A stretch of DNA of 64,000 bases from Acidobacteriota bacterium (lineage in GTDB: Bacteria > Acidobacteriota > Holophagae > Holophagales > Holophagaceae), in contig JACQZU010000028.1 of NCBI GenBank assembly GCA_016213735.1, positions 1-64,000 on the forward strand, written 5' to 3'. The notes below the pieces were generated by a model. The model saw only the letters and a list, made by a program, of their open reading frames with translations. It was not told the origin of the DNA and searched no databases. Of this stretch, positions 9,843 to 18,013 are shown piece by piece. Position 1 is the stretch's first letter. Every line of letters starts with the position of its first letter. Both the position numbers and the translations under genes were made by a program.

Positions 9843-10385
9843 ATGGACGTCCAGGAAGTCAGGAAGATCCTCAAAGATTTCCAGGACGTCCCGGGGACTC
9901 TGCGAAAGAAGTACATCTGCCCAACCTGCTACGGGACGGACACTTGCAGGCTTTCGGTATTCGCCCCTGGCTCGGGCGCGGTCCCCTATGCCCGACGGGT
10001 GGGACCCTCCCCGCTGAGGGTGCTGTGCTTCCAGTTCCTCCTTTTTGGGGTCATCCTGGGCGTTTCCTTCGCCACCTATAGGTACCTCCCAGGCCTCTTC
10101 CTCGTGACCATCTTATGCGGCGCTGGATTGTTGTCCTTCTTGGGGATCAGCTACCGCCGCCTTCCCTTCGAGGCCCGGAACCAGGCCTACCAGATCGCCT
10201 TGGACTTCCGGGAGCACGCCTGGATCTGCAGGCGTGACGCCACGATCTGGGACCCCCGGATTGACCCCGATGGACCGGGTTCAGGGTCCAATCCCAAGTA
10301 CGCCCCAAGGGTGATCCCTCTCGACCCCCTGCTCGCCCGGGGGGTGGACCAACAGGATTACCGGGGGGCTTCATCCCGCCCCTGA
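9843..10385 (+). CDS. Small membrane protein with a zinc-ribbon-like motif
   Basis: The protein has 180 residues from the ATG of MDVQEVRKILKDF; an upstream in-frame ATG at 9777 overlaps the regulator gene and is less likely. The N-terminal part carries CPTCYGTDTC, a possible metal-binding knuckle. Two hydrophobic segments follow (VLCFQFLLFGVILGVSFAT and LFLVTILCGAGLLSFLGI), with a cytosolic-looking C-terminal tail. No family was recognised. It lies 44 bases after the Xre regulator on the same strand and could be co-transcribed with it. Confidence 0.6.
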   Translation: MDVQEVRKILKDFQDVPGTLRKKYICPTCYGTDTCRLSVFAPGSGAVPYARRVGPSPLRVLCFQFLLFGVILGVSFATYRYLPGLFLVTILCGAGLLSFLGISYRRLPFEARNQAYQIALDFREHAWICRRDATIWDPRIDPDGPGSGSNPKYAPRVIPLDPLLARGVDQQDYRGASSRP

Positions 10386-10483
10386 GTCTTTCCTTTCCGA
10401 GCACGCGAAGGATTGAGGGAGCGAGGGCGGTCCCCCTGCAAAGACTAAGGTCGTCGAGGAATCCAGCGGTTCGATTCCCCGCC

Positions 10484-10702
10484 TCACCCCTCCTCCTCTC
10501 CGAAGTAGCCCGGGTCCTCGATCTCGACCAGTTCCCCGGCCTCCAGGGCCTCCTTCAGGCCCGGGGGCAGCCGAATTTCGGCCCAGCGGGGGTCGGTACG
10601 GCCGTTGAAGAAGTGCTCGGAGGCCCGGCCCTCCTCGAAGTCCTCCCGGCGCAGCCAGAGGTGGACGAAGCCGACGCGGTTCCTGCGGGCCCAGACGCGC
10701 AC
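10484..10702 (-). CDS. Small hypothetical protein
   Basis: The protein has 72 residues with a GTG start, lying 7 bases after the stop of the amidase gene, so it is probably the last gene of the PP2C-rdgC-amidase cluster. The N-terminus is basic (VRVWARRNRVGFVHLWLRRE) and the C-terminus strongly acidic (VEIEDPGYFGEEEG). There is no signal peptide or membrane segment. Function unknown. Codon composition and tight spacing support it as a real gene. Confidence 0.6.
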   Translation of the reverse strand: MRVWARRNRVGFVHLWLRREDFEEGRASEHFFNGRTDPRWAEIRLPPGLKEALEAGELVEIEDPGYFGEEEG

Positions 10703-10709
10703 GGACCCC

Positions 10710-12371
10710 TCACTTCCGGTAGAAGGCCTGGAGGCCCTGCACCAGGGCCTCGGCGTAGCGTTCCCGGAAGGCGGGATCCTTGAGGTTCTCCACGTCCTCC
10801 TCGTTCTGGAGGTTGAGCACCTCCAGGAGCACCTTGGCCGAGGCGGCGCTGTGGCGGATCACCGCGGGCACGAAGGTCCGGCCCTCGCGGTGGATCACGT
10901 TCCGGATGGGCCGGTTGGCGTGGACGGCCACCCGCGCCTGCCGGAGGCTGCGCAGCAGGCTCTCGGCCAGCAGTCGGCTCCGGGCCTCGCCCTGAATGCG
11001 CTGGCGGGGGCTGAGGGCCACCTGGGCGCCGGTCCCCATCTCCTTCACCCCCGCGCCGCGACGGGCCCCCAGGCTGAACCTGGCGGGCACGAAGGGGGCG
11101 CCGGGCACGTAGACCATGGCCCCCCGGGCGCTGGGGTGGAGGCTGTCCGCGTGGAAGCTCAGGAAGACCGTCTTCTGGGGGTCGCCCTTCTTCCTCTCGA
11201 AGGCCCGGAAGAGGTCGTTGGCCAGCACCCAGCGCAGGTGCACGCTGACGGCGTTGGGGGATTCTCCGTCGTTGGGGAAGGGAGGCGTGGTGAGGATCTC
11301 CGCGGCGTCGCTGGGCCCCCGGATGGTGTCCCTGCTCTTGAACCCCACCGCCGGGTACCGGATCGTGCTGCTCACCTGGGCGTCGGTGGATTCCTGGAGC
11401 AGGCGGTAGACGCGCATGGCGATGTCGTAGACGAAGTCCGATTCCCAGGCCCCGGCGCCGGCCGCGCCCTTGTCCACGCCCCCGTGACCCGCGTCCAGGA
11501 CCACGCGGACTCCCTTGAGCCGGGGCCCGGCATCGATGCGGGCCGTGCGCCGGATCTCCTGGCGCATTTCCCGCTCCTCGGCCAGGGCCCGGGTGCCCTC
11601 GGGCTGGAAGGGCCCGGCCAGGTACTCCACGGGGATCTTCACCACCTGGCCCGGGGGAATGGCCCGCAGGTCCGGAATTCCCGAGCGCCGGGCGAGAAGG
11701 GCGGCCAGCTCGTTCACCTCCCGGGGGCTCACCCGTTCCGTGAAACGCATGACCACGGCGGAGTAGAGGGCCTCGCCCCTCCGGATCCGGTAGGCCGCGT
11801 AGGCCCCTTCGGCGTCCTTCTGGAAGCTCAGCATGGATCGGTACGCGGCCACCCGGGCCTCGTCGTCCAGCTCGTCCTCAGGCTGGCTGCGGTCGGGTTC
11901 GGCGGAGCCGGTGCCTCCAAGCTCCCGGGAAAGGAGCTTCGAGGGAACTCGCCAGAGGTCGCCCTTCCGCAGCTTCTCGGGATTGCCGGGATTGGCGGCC
12001 TGGAGGCGCTCGTAGTTCTGGCCGTGGCCCGTGAAGAGGGCCGCGAGAAGCCACACGCTCTCCAGCTCGGGCCAGCGCACCTGGTGGCGCAGTTCCTCGG
12101 GGGTCCAGCGGTCCTCAGGGAAGAGCGCCTTCAGGGCCCAGCGCTTGCCCTCGGGGCTGAGTTCCTCGAAGGCCGCCCAGGCCTCCCTCCGCTGGGGCAG
12201 GAAGGCCGCGGGAAGCCGCCGGGTCTCCACCTGGAGGCCCTTGCGGAAGGCCAGGCGGATGGCCGCGTTGCCCCCCCCGGGGAGGCGGGCCTGGAGTTCC
12301 ACGGGGGCCGGGTCGGCAGCCCCCAGGAGGGCGGGAAGCAGGAGCAGGGCCCGCGCGGGCCCGGGGATCAT
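10710..12371 (-). CDS. N-acetylmuramoyl-L-alanine amidase (Amidase_3)
   Basis: The protein has 553 residues from an ATG (MIPGPARALLLLPALLGAA, a signal peptide) that overlaps the upstream stop as ATGA. The middle region contains LysM-like stretches (about 130-160, and YRIRRGEALYSAVVMRF...IPPGQVVKIP at about 225-285). The C-terminal Amidase_3 domain has the zinc ligands in VVLDAGHGGVDKGA, a downstream Glu in AWESDF, His in FLSFHADS and the catalytic Glu in VLLEVLNLQNEED. It hydrolyses the amide bond between MurNAc and L-Ala in peptidoglycan, in the periplasm, during division or remodelling. The domain is larger than usual because of an insertion between the first Zn His and the FHAD motif (SSTIRYPAVGFKSRD onwards). 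Confidence 0.9.
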   Translation of the reverse strand: MIPGPARALLLLPALLGAADPAPVELQARLPGGGNAAIRLAFRKGLQVETRRLPAAFLPQRREAWAAFEELSPEGKRWALKALFPEDRWTPEELRHQVRWPELESVWLLAALFTGHGQNYERLQAANPGNPEKLRKGDLWRVPSKLLSRELGGTGSAEPDRSQPEDELDDEARVAAYRSMLSFQKDAEGAYAAYRIRRGEALYSAVVMRFTERVSPREVNELAALLARRSGIPDLRAIPPGQVVKIPVEYLAGPFQPEGTRALAEEREMRQEIRRTARIDAGPRLKGVRVVLDAGHGGVDKGAAGAGAWESDFVYDIAMRVYRLLQESTDAQVSSTIRYPAVGFKSRDTIRGPSDAAEILTTPPFPNDGESPNAVSVHLRWVLANDLFRAFERKKGDPQKTVFLSFHADSLHPSARGAMVYVPGAPFVPARFSLGARRGAGVKEMGTGAQVALSPRQRIQGEARSRLLAESLLRSLRQARVAVHANRPIRNVIHREGRTFVPAVIRHSAASAKVLLEVLNLQNEEDVENLKDPAFRERYAEALVQGLQAFYRK

Positions 12372-12907
12372 TCCTCCCACGGCGCCTCCCCGGCGCCATC
12401 CTCCAGGCCGGCCCGCACCCAGGCCCGCAGGGCCTCCTCCAGGGGCGCGGCCTGGGCCGTCCGGGTCTCGAGGAAGGCCTTGAAGCGCCGCTCCAGGTGC
12501 CCGAGGCCCTCCTCCAGGAGGAAGAGGCGGTCCGCGGCGCGGCCCGCGGGGTCCTTGCTGGCGGTGGGGGGCAACTTCATCCCGGCCACCAGGAGGCTCT
12601 CCGCGTGGAGGGTGAAGGACCACTCCATGTCCCCCGAGAGGATCCGAAGCTTGGCACGGCTGGGCCGCATGCCCCGGCTCAAGGCCTCGAAGGCCTCCCG
12701 GCTCTCGGCGGGATTGCCCTTCCGGAGGCTCAGCTCCTTCACGTCGCCCCGTTCGTTGACCAGCTGCACGGCGTCGTCCACGAAACAGCAGCTGCGGTCC
12801 TCCGGCAGTCCCGACTCGCCCCCCTCCGCCAGGCCCCGCTGCCAGAGCCAGAGGAGGAATTCCTCTCCGAGAAAGCGTCCCCGCTCCAGGACTTCCTGTG
12901 GGTTCAC
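12368..12907 (-). CDS. RdgC C-terminal-half-like protein
   Basis: The protein has 179 residues with a GTG start that overlaps the stop of the preceding RdgC gene as GTGA; its own stop overlaps the amidase ATG. It begins with NPQEVLERGRFLGEEFLLWLW. The centre (EAFEALSRGMRPSRAKLRILSG... followed by MEWSFTLHAESLLVAGMKLP) resembles the C-terminal half of E. coli RdgC, where a 'TSEEI...GK..TKLALDW...I.F...LKRLKF' region occupies the same position. A helical C-terminus follows. I infer that it works with the adjacent 203-residue RdgC half as a two-subunit version of this DNA-binding, RecA-modulating ring protein. The relationship is weak at sequence level, so the name is tentative. Confidence 0.55.
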   Translation of the reverse strand: MNPQEVLERGRFLGEEFLLWLWQRGLAEGGESGLPEDRSCCFVDDAVQLVNERGDVKELSLRKGNPAESREAFEALSRGMRPSRAKLRILSGDMEWSFTLHAESLLVAGMKLPPTASKDPAGRAADRLFLLEEGLGHLERRFKAFLETRTAQAAPLEEALRAWVRAGLEDGAGEAPWEE

Positions 12908-13515
12908 GGGGCCTCCAGGTCCAGGCGCAGGGGCTCGAGGGCCATCAGCAGCTCGGGCGGGAGTTCGGGGCACAGGCGACCCGCCAGGACCAGGGGGGCC
13001 ATGGGCTGGATCTCGATCCCGAAGGATTTGTGGAAGATCTGGGCCAGGGCCGACTGGGCCTTGCCCGAGGCGGCCGTGGTCCAGAGGACGCCCCCGCGGA
13101 GGTCCCAGGCCACCTCGACGACGCGTGGGGTGGGGAGCACCTTCCGGAGCAGGTCCGCCTTGACCTCATCCTGGAGGGCGATGCGGGCCTCCTTGCCGAC
13201 GAAGGCCAGGTCCTTTTCCTTGAGGAGGGCGGCCAGGCGGAGCTCCACATGGGCCCGGAGAAGCAGGGGAGGCACCCGCCGGGTGTCGATGCGCAGGGCG
13301 AAGAGGGCGAAACGGTCCTGCATCACCCAGTCCGGCTCGGGGGGGGTGATCAGCGGGTTCCGCCAGTCCGCCCATCCGTGCCGTTCCTCCTCCATCCCGT
13401 CCTGGAAGGGCCGGAAGGGTTCCCCCGCCAAGGCCGCCAGGAGTTCCCGCTCCTCGGGAACGGGGCCCAGGGCCAGGAAGCGCCGGAGGCTCAGGCCGCC
13501 TTGCAGGAGGCTCAT
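12904..13515 (-). CDS. rdgC: Recombination-associated protein RdgC (N-terminal half / short form)
   Basis: The protein has 203 residues; the ATG of MSLLQGGLSLRRFLALG overlaps the PP2C stop as ATGA. Features shared with RdgC are the opening beta-strand, a central ...WADWRNPL...VMQDRFALFALRID strand pair, and ALQDEVKADLLRKVLP followed by VVWDLRGG-type strands and an AQSALAQIFHKSFGIEI helix, which correspond to the region of E. coli RdgC around DEVLHSLLPRAFSRF. RdgC forms a dimeric ring on DNA and restrains RecA. Family members of about 200 residues occur in other phyla; here the missing C-terminal part is supplied by the overlapping downstream gene. Clustering with a phosphatase and an amidase is unexplained. 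Confidence 0.65.
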   Translation of the reverse strand: MSLLQGGLSLRRFLALGPVPEERELLAALAGEPFRPFQDGMEEERHGWADWRNPLITPPEPDWVMQDRFALFALRIDTRRVPPLLLRAHVELRLAALLKEKDLAFVGKEARIALQDEVKADLLRKVLPTPRVVEVAWDLRGGVLWTTAASGKAQSALAQIFHKSFGIEIQPMAPLVLAGRLCPELPPELLMALEPLRLDLEAP

Positions 13516-14438
13516 TTCGCTCCCGCCAGCATGCGGCCCAGCTTGCCCATGAGGCCGTCCCGGCTGCGCATGGTGAGGTTGGCCGTGGGATCCTGCACCT
13601 CCACGGTCTCCTGGGGGCCCGGCAGGGGCAGGGCCACATCGTCCAGGGCCAGGAGCAGGGCCGTGACGTTGTCCCGGGCGCCGTGTTCCATGGCCTTTTC
13701 CAGCAGAATCTCCAGGGTCCGCCGGGAGGAATAGCCTCCCTCCAGGGCCTCGCGGATCTGTTCGTCGGAAACCTCGCCGTGCAGGCCGTCGGAGCACAGG
13801 AGGAGGCGATCACCCCGGCGCAAGGCCACCTTGCCCAGGGCCACCACGATGGGCTGGGGGCAGCCCAGGGCCTGGGTGATCATGTTCCGCTGGGGATGGA
13901 CCCGGGCCTGTTCCGCGGTGAGGGTCCCGCTGGTGATCATCTCGTGGACCAGGGTCTGGTCCGTGGTGAGCTGGGCCAGCATCTTGTTTCGGTACAGGTA
14001 GGCCCGGCTGTCGCCGATCTGGGCCAGGTAGGCGTGGCCTCCCCAGAGGAGGGCCGCCGTCAGGGTGCTGCCCATCCCCCGGGCGCCCCGTTCGGAGTCC
14101 GAATAGCGGAGCACGGCCTGGCTGGCCTCCTCCACTGCGTGCTTGAGCACGTGGATGAGGGTGCTCTCGTTGAGGGCCTCCTTGGGCAGCAGGCTCCAGT
14201 GCCCGAAGAGGAAGACCGCCACGGCGGCCAGGCCTTCCCGGCTGGCGATCTCGCCAGCCGCGGCCCCGCCCATCCCGTCGGCCACCGCCGCCAGCATGCC
14301 GCTCTCCGTGGCGGAGCGGGTCCTGGGCGGGGCGTTGATCGGCGGCTCTTCCCCGTCCAGGGTGCTCACCATGTAGGCATCCTCGTTGTTCTTGCGAACC
14401 TTGCCTGGATGCGTGATGGCAGCGTAGTCGATGAGCAT
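13512..14438 (-). CDS. PP2C-family serine/threonine phosphatase (Stp1-like)
   Basis: The protein has 308 residues. All PP2C metal-binding motifs are present: NNEDAY (about 17-22), VADGMGG (about 53-59), GDSRAYLY, LLCSDGLHGEV and ARDNVT. A tail of about 60 residues (QETVEVQDPTANLTMRSRDG) follows the catalytic domain; its TxxxxDPTxNxT pattern could be a phospho-Thr/FHA-type docking segment, which is inference. The enzyme removes phosphate from Ser/Thr on proteins phosphorylated by PknB-type kinases such as the one at 50143-52029. It is the first gene of a tightly overlapping cluster with the RdgC pair and an amidase. Confidence 0.92.
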   Translation of the reverse strand: MLIDYAAITHPGKVRKNNEDAYMVSTLDGEEPPINAPPRTRSATESGMLAAVADGMGGAAAGEIASREGLAAVAVFLFGHWSLLPKEALNESTLIHVLKHAVEEASQAVLRYSDSERGARGMGSTLTAALLWGGHAYLAQIGDSRAYLYRNKMLAQLTTDQTLVHEMITSGTLTAEQARVHPQRNMITQALGCPQPIVVALGKVALRRGDRLLLCSDGLHGEVSDEQIREALEGGYSSRRTLEILLEKAMEHGARDNVTALLLALDDVALPLPGPQETVEVQDPTANLTMRSRDGLMGKLGRMLAGAK

Positions 14439-14545
14439 CGGCCTTGGGGGAGGGTCGGCTGGGTGCCGTCCCTCAATCTATCAGATGCCGCAGGCCCAGC
14501 CTCTTGGTTCCTCGGGATCGGGGCCCCATGATGGAGGGGATGACG

Positions 14546-15460
14546 ATGGAGAAGGAGGCTGCACCGGCGGCGGGAGACCCCGAGGTCCAGGAGCCACGTC
14601 GCCTGGCCATCCTGGGCCCGGGCGTGCTGGGCAGTGCCTTGGCGGCCTGGGCGGCCCGCTGTGGGCTGGAGGTGCGCCTCGCCGGGCGGGACGCGGCCCA
14701 GGCCGGGAAGGCCCTGGACCGGATCCGCCGCCGGCTGGAACGGGTCAGGGGACGGAAAGATTGGCCCGAGGACGCGGTCGAAGCCGCTTCCGGGAGGATC
14801 ACGGCACCCTCCGGGCTCGAGGAGGCCCTGTCCGGCGCCGACTGCTTCCTGGAGGCTCTGCCGGAGGACGAGGGTCTCAAGAAGGAGGCCTGGTCGCGGG
14901 TGTCCGGCCTCGCGGACCCCGGCACGCTCCTGCTGACGGGCACGAGCTCCCTGCCCCTCTCCACCCTGCAGTCCTGCCTGGCCGGGCACAGAGGGCTCAT
15001 CGGCTTCCACCTTTTCCTGCCCCTGGAGCGGATGCGGATCGTCGAACTGGTGACCACGCCTGGCTGCCCGGAGCTCTCGGCCGCACGCGCGGAGGCCCTG
15101 GCCCGACGGCTGGAACGCCGGGTGGCCCGGGTGGGGGACCGCCCTGGCTTCGCGGCCAGCCGGATGGCCCTGGCCCAGGGGCTTGAGGCCATGCGCATCT
15201 TTGAATCCGGCCTGGTGTCCCCGGAGGACCTGGACGCCCTGATGGTCCATGGCTACGGCCACCCCGTGGGGCCTCTCGAGCTTTCGGACCGGATCGGCCT
15301 GGACCTGCGCCTGCGCATCGCCGAAGGGATCTTCGAGGCCACCGGCGAGGAGGCCTTCCGTCCGCCCCCGTGCCTTCGCGAACTCGTGGCCCGGGGCCAC
15401 CTGGGCCGAAAATCCGGCCGGGGATTTCTGGACTGGACAAGAGAAGGGGATCCGAGATGA
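14546..15460 (+). CDS. 3-hydroxyacyl-CoA dehydrogenase family protein
   Basis: The protein has 304 residues from the ATG of MEKEAAPAAGD, chosen because GGAGGGG lies six bases upstream; in-frame ATGs at 14528, 14531 and 14540 fit the ribosome-binding site less well. The N-terminal Rossmann fold contains LAILGPGVLGSALAAWAARCG (NAD binding). The substrate region has GFHLFLPLERMRIVELV, corresponding to the HFFNP-like motif of the family but with HLFLPL, and the C-terminal HCDH domain contains HPVGPLELSDRIGLDLRL. It likely oxidises or reduces a 3-hydroxyacyl-CoA in fatty-acid or butanoate metabolism. The altered HFFNP-type motif leaves the substrate open. It overlaps the next gene by ATGA. Confidence 0.8.
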   Translation: MEKEAAPAAGDPEVQEPRRLAILGPGVLGSALAAWAARCGLEVRLAGRDAAQAGKALDRIRRRLERVRGRKDWPEDAVEAASGRITAPSGLEEALSGADCFLEALPEDEGLKKEAWSRVSGLADPGTLLLTGTSSLPLSTLQSCLAGHRGLIGFHLFLPLERMRIVELVTTPGCPELSAARAEALARRLERRVARVGDRPGFAASRMALAQGLEAMRIFESGLVSPEDLDALMVHGYGHPVGPLELSDRIGLDLRLRIAEGIFEATGEEAFRPPPCLRELVARGHLGRKSGRGFLDWTREGDPR

Positions 15461-15675
15461 CGCCGGTCCAGTGGGCCCTTTCCCTTCTCGCGGTGGTGAC
15501 GCTGCTCTGGCTCGCCTATAAAATCGGGAAGGTGGTGCTCCGCGTCCTGGCCGGTCTTCTCTTCCTGGGCGCGGCGGCCTTCGTGGTCTGGTATTTCTTC
15601 ATCCGGTCCGGCCCTGTCCGTCCCTTTCCAAGGAGCCATCATGGCAGCCATTTCCTGTCCCCAGTGCGGGGCTGA
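15457..15675 (+). CDS. Small membrane protein
   Basis: The protein has 72 residues starting at the ATG in the ATGA overlap with the dehydrogenase gene. Residues 4-50 form two closely spaced hydrophobic helices (WALSLLAVVTLLWLAYKIG and LAGLLFLGAAAFVVWYFFI). The rest is a short basic tail that overlaps the start of the next gene by 35 bases. No family was recognised. It is probably translated by coupling to the upstream gene. Confidence 0.5.
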   Translation: MTPVQWALSLLAVVTLLWLAYKIGKVVLRVLAGLLFLGAAAFVVWYFFIRSGPVRPFPRSHHGSHFLSPVRG

Positions 15676-15853
15676 CCTGACCCAGCCGCAGAGCGTGCGC
15701 GTGGCGGAGTACCATTTCGGGCGACTGGACCCTTCCGGTGAGACAGGAGGTCCGGGTTTCGCCTACCGCCTGGAACAGCCGGACACCTATACGATTCTCT
15801 GCAGTTCGTGCAAGCGCCTGGTGCGCACGCTTCCCCTGGAGAAGAAGGGCTGA
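15641..15853 (+). CDS. Small zinc-ribbon protein
   Basis: The protein has 70 residues preceded by AAGGAG at good spacing. Two Cys pairs (ISCPQCGAD near the N-terminus and LCSSCKRL near the C-terminus) define a zinc-ribbon fold; between them is a short beta-rich segment. There is no enzymatic motif. The terminator hairpin just downstream mainly serves the opposite strand but could also end this transcript. Confidence 0.6.
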   Translation: MAAISCPQCGADLTQPQSVRVAEYHFGRLDPSGETGGPGFAYRLEQPDTYTILCSSCKRLVRTLPLEKKG

Positions 15854-15868
15854 CCCCCCACCTGCCCG

Positions 15869-15899
15869 AAAAAGGAAGGGCCCCGAAAGGGGCCCTTCC
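15869..15899 (-). terminator. Rho-independent terminator of the pil operon
   Basis: A perfect 11-bp stem (GGAAGGGCCCC / GGGGCCCTTCC) with a four-base loop lies 21 bases past the pilQ stop. On the minus strand it is followed by five T residues. Its symmetry means it could also slow transcription arriving from the plus-strand genes. Confidence 0.9.
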
Positions 15900-15919
15900 T
15901 GCATGGAAAGAGGCGGGAA

Positions 15920-18013
15920 TCAGTTCTTGATGATCCTCGGAGTGATGAAGACCAGCAGTTCCTTGCTGTCCTCCTTGTCGTTCTTGGTCCGGAAGAGCCA
16001 GCCCAGGAGGGGCAGCTTGCTGAGGAACGGAACGCCCTTGGTTCCGGCCTGGGTGTTGGTGGTGTAGACCCCGCCGAGGACCGCGGTCCCCCCATCCTTC
16101 ACGAGGACCTGGGTCTGGATGGACTTCTGGACGATGGTGGGCGTGCCCTGCACCTGGCGGGTGAAGTCCGCCTCGGCCTTGTCGATCTGCAGGTCCATGA
16201 GGATGGTGCCGTCGTTGGTGATCTGGGGGGTGACGTCCAGTTCCAGGTTGGCCTGGGCGAACTGCACGGTGATGGCCCCGCCCGCGGCCCCGGACTGCAG
16301 GGCGGGATAGGGGATGCGTTCCCCGGCGAGGATCTTCCCCTTCTTGTTGTTCTGGGTGACCAGCTTGGGGGTGCTGACGATCTTGATGGTCCCTTCCGAT
16401 TCAAGGGCCTGGATGATCGTGTTGATGCTCACCCGGTTGCTGAGGAAGGACACCCAGAATTCCCCGGCGGGACTGGGGATGCTGGTGACCCCGTCCTTGC
16501 CGGGGCTGAAGCTGACGATGGAGTTGTTCTGGCCCGCCCCGGGACGGTTGTTGATGCTGTTCCAGGAGGGGGAATTCACGGCCCCCCAGGTGGCGTCCTG
16601 GCCTCCGATGGACAGCTTGGAATCACCGGAATTGGAGGTGGGCCACTTGACGCCGAAGGCCTTCTCGTAACCCTTGGTGGCTTCCACCACCCGGGCCTCG
16701 ATCATCACCTGCTGGATCGGGATGTCCAGCTGGGCGATGAGTTCGTCGATCATGCTGATGTTTTTCGGCAGGTCGGAAATGATGAGCGTGTTGGTCCGCT
16801 CGTCGATGATGATGGTGCCGCGCTTCGTCAGGACCTTCTCGACCACGGCCTTCACGTCCATGGCCTTGGCGTAGGACAGGGAGCGGGTGATGCCCTGAAG
16901 ATCCCCGGCCAGCGATTTGGCCTCTTCGAGCTTCTTCCGGTCCTCTTCTTCCTTCTGGAGCTTTTCGACCTTGGCCACGCGGATCACCCCGTGGGAGATC
17001 TCCTTCCCCAGTCCGTGCTGCTTGAGGACCATGTCCAGGATCAGGTCCCAGGGGGTGTCGGTGAACTTGAAGGACCCCGTGAGGGTCTCCACTTCCGTGT
17101 CCGCCACCAGGTTGAGCTTGGCGTGGTCCGCCAGGATCATGAGGAAGGTCATCACGCTGGCGCTGTGCACGTCGATGCTCAGTCGGCTGCCGGTGTAACG
17201 CGGCGCGTTGTCCCCCAGGGTGCGGGCCGCCAGGGCGTTCCCTTGGGACTTGCTCTCGGCCGGGGCCTGGGTCTCCTGGGGGCGTGCGTCTCCCAGGGCG
17301 AGGGGCAGCAGGGCATGGCCGGCCAGGCCCGGAAGGGGACGGTACACCGAGCCCACCGCAGGCAGGCTGGAGGCGACCAGGGGGGCCGGCGAAGCCACCG
17401 GGCTCCCGGGCAGGAGGGCCGCGGGCAGCTCGGGGCCGCCTTCGGGGGCGGGGAAGAGGGCGGAAGGCCTCACCGCCTCGGCGGTGACCCGCTCCACCTC
17501 GATGGGTCGCGCGGCGGGGACGATGGGCTTCTCGGGTCCAGGGGCCAAACGAGCATGCACCTGTCCGTTCCCGGCCATGAGGGTGAGGAGGACCCCCTCG
17601 GGGGACTGGGAGACATCCACCTGGGTTCCGGGGACGACTTCAAGCACCACCCTGGTCACCTGTTCCGGCGCGACGGAGAACTGGGCGATCCGGGCCGTCC
17701 GCACCAGGGGATGGGCCAGGGACTCGGCATCCTTCCGCCCGAATTTCATGGCCTTGTTCACTCCGGGGAGGTCCACCACCACGCGGAGGGGGCTTCCCAG
17801 AACCTGGAGGCGCGGCTTCAGCCCGTAGTTGGGGATCTGCAGGCGGATCGAGGCGCCGATGGCGTCCCGGGTGTCCAGGGAGGCGGCGACCAGGGCGGCG
17901 TTCCGCGCGGCGGATTCCGACCCGGTGGAGGCAGGATCCAGCGCTCCGAAGACCGGGATCCCCGCCAGGACCGCGCCCCCTGCCACCAGCAAGGAACTCA
18001 GGCGAGCGTTCAT
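15920..18013 (-). CDS. pilQ: Type IV pilus secretin PilQ
   Basis: The protein has 697 residues with a signal peptide (MNARLSSLLVAGGAVLAGIPVFG). Domains in order: an AMIN domain (about 55-140), a Pro/Ala-rich linker, an STN-type short domain (about 275-345; SIDVHSASVMTFLMILADHA), an N1-type secretin domain (about 385-450; DERTNTLIISDLPKNISMID), and the C-terminal secretin beta-barrel (about 455-690; VPFLSKLPLLGWLFR and ELLVFITPRII). It forms the outer-membrane pore through which the type IV pilus extends. It is the last gene of pilMNOPQ, overlaps pilP by 4 bases, and is followed by a strong terminator. Confidence 0.95.
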   Translation of the reverse strand: MNARLSSLLVAGGAVLAGIPVFGALDPASTGSESAARNAALVAASLDTRDAIGASIRLQIPNYGLKPRLQVLGSPLRVVVDLPGVNKAMKFGRKDAESLAHPLVRTARIAQFSVAPEQVTRVVLEVVPGTQVDVSQSPEGVLLTLMAGNGQVHARLAPGPEKPIVPAARPIEVERVTAEAVRPSALFPAPEGGPELPAALLPGSPVASPAPLVASSLPAVGSVYRPLPGLAGHALLPLALGDARPQETQAPAESKSQGNALAARTLGDNAPRYTGSRLSIDVHSASVMTFLMILADHAKLNLVADTEVETLTGSFKFTDTPWDLILDMVLKQHGLGKEISHGVIRVAKVEKLQKEEEDRKKLEEAKSLAGDLQGITRSLSYAKAMDVKAVVEKVLTKRGTIIIDERTNTLIISDLPKNISMIDELIAQLDIPIQQVMIEARVVEATKGYEKAFGVKWPTSNSGDSKLSIGGQDATWGAVNSPSWNSINNRPGAGQNNSIVSFSPGKDGVTSIPSPAGEFWVSFLSNRVSINTIIQALESEGTIKIVSTPKLVTQNNKKGKILAGERIPYPALQSGAAGGAITVQFAQANLELDVTPQITNDGTILMDLQIDKAEADFTRQVQGTPTIVQKSIQTQVLVKDGGTAVLGGVYTTNTQAGTKGVPFLSKLPLLGWLFRTKNDKEDSKELLVFITPRIIKN

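Noticed and set aside
14439-14545. Extra N-terminal region of the hydroxyacyl-CoA dehydrogenase gene from ATG 14444
   Set aside because: There is no ribosome-binding site and the added residues are not family-like; GGAGGGG fits the ATG at 14546.
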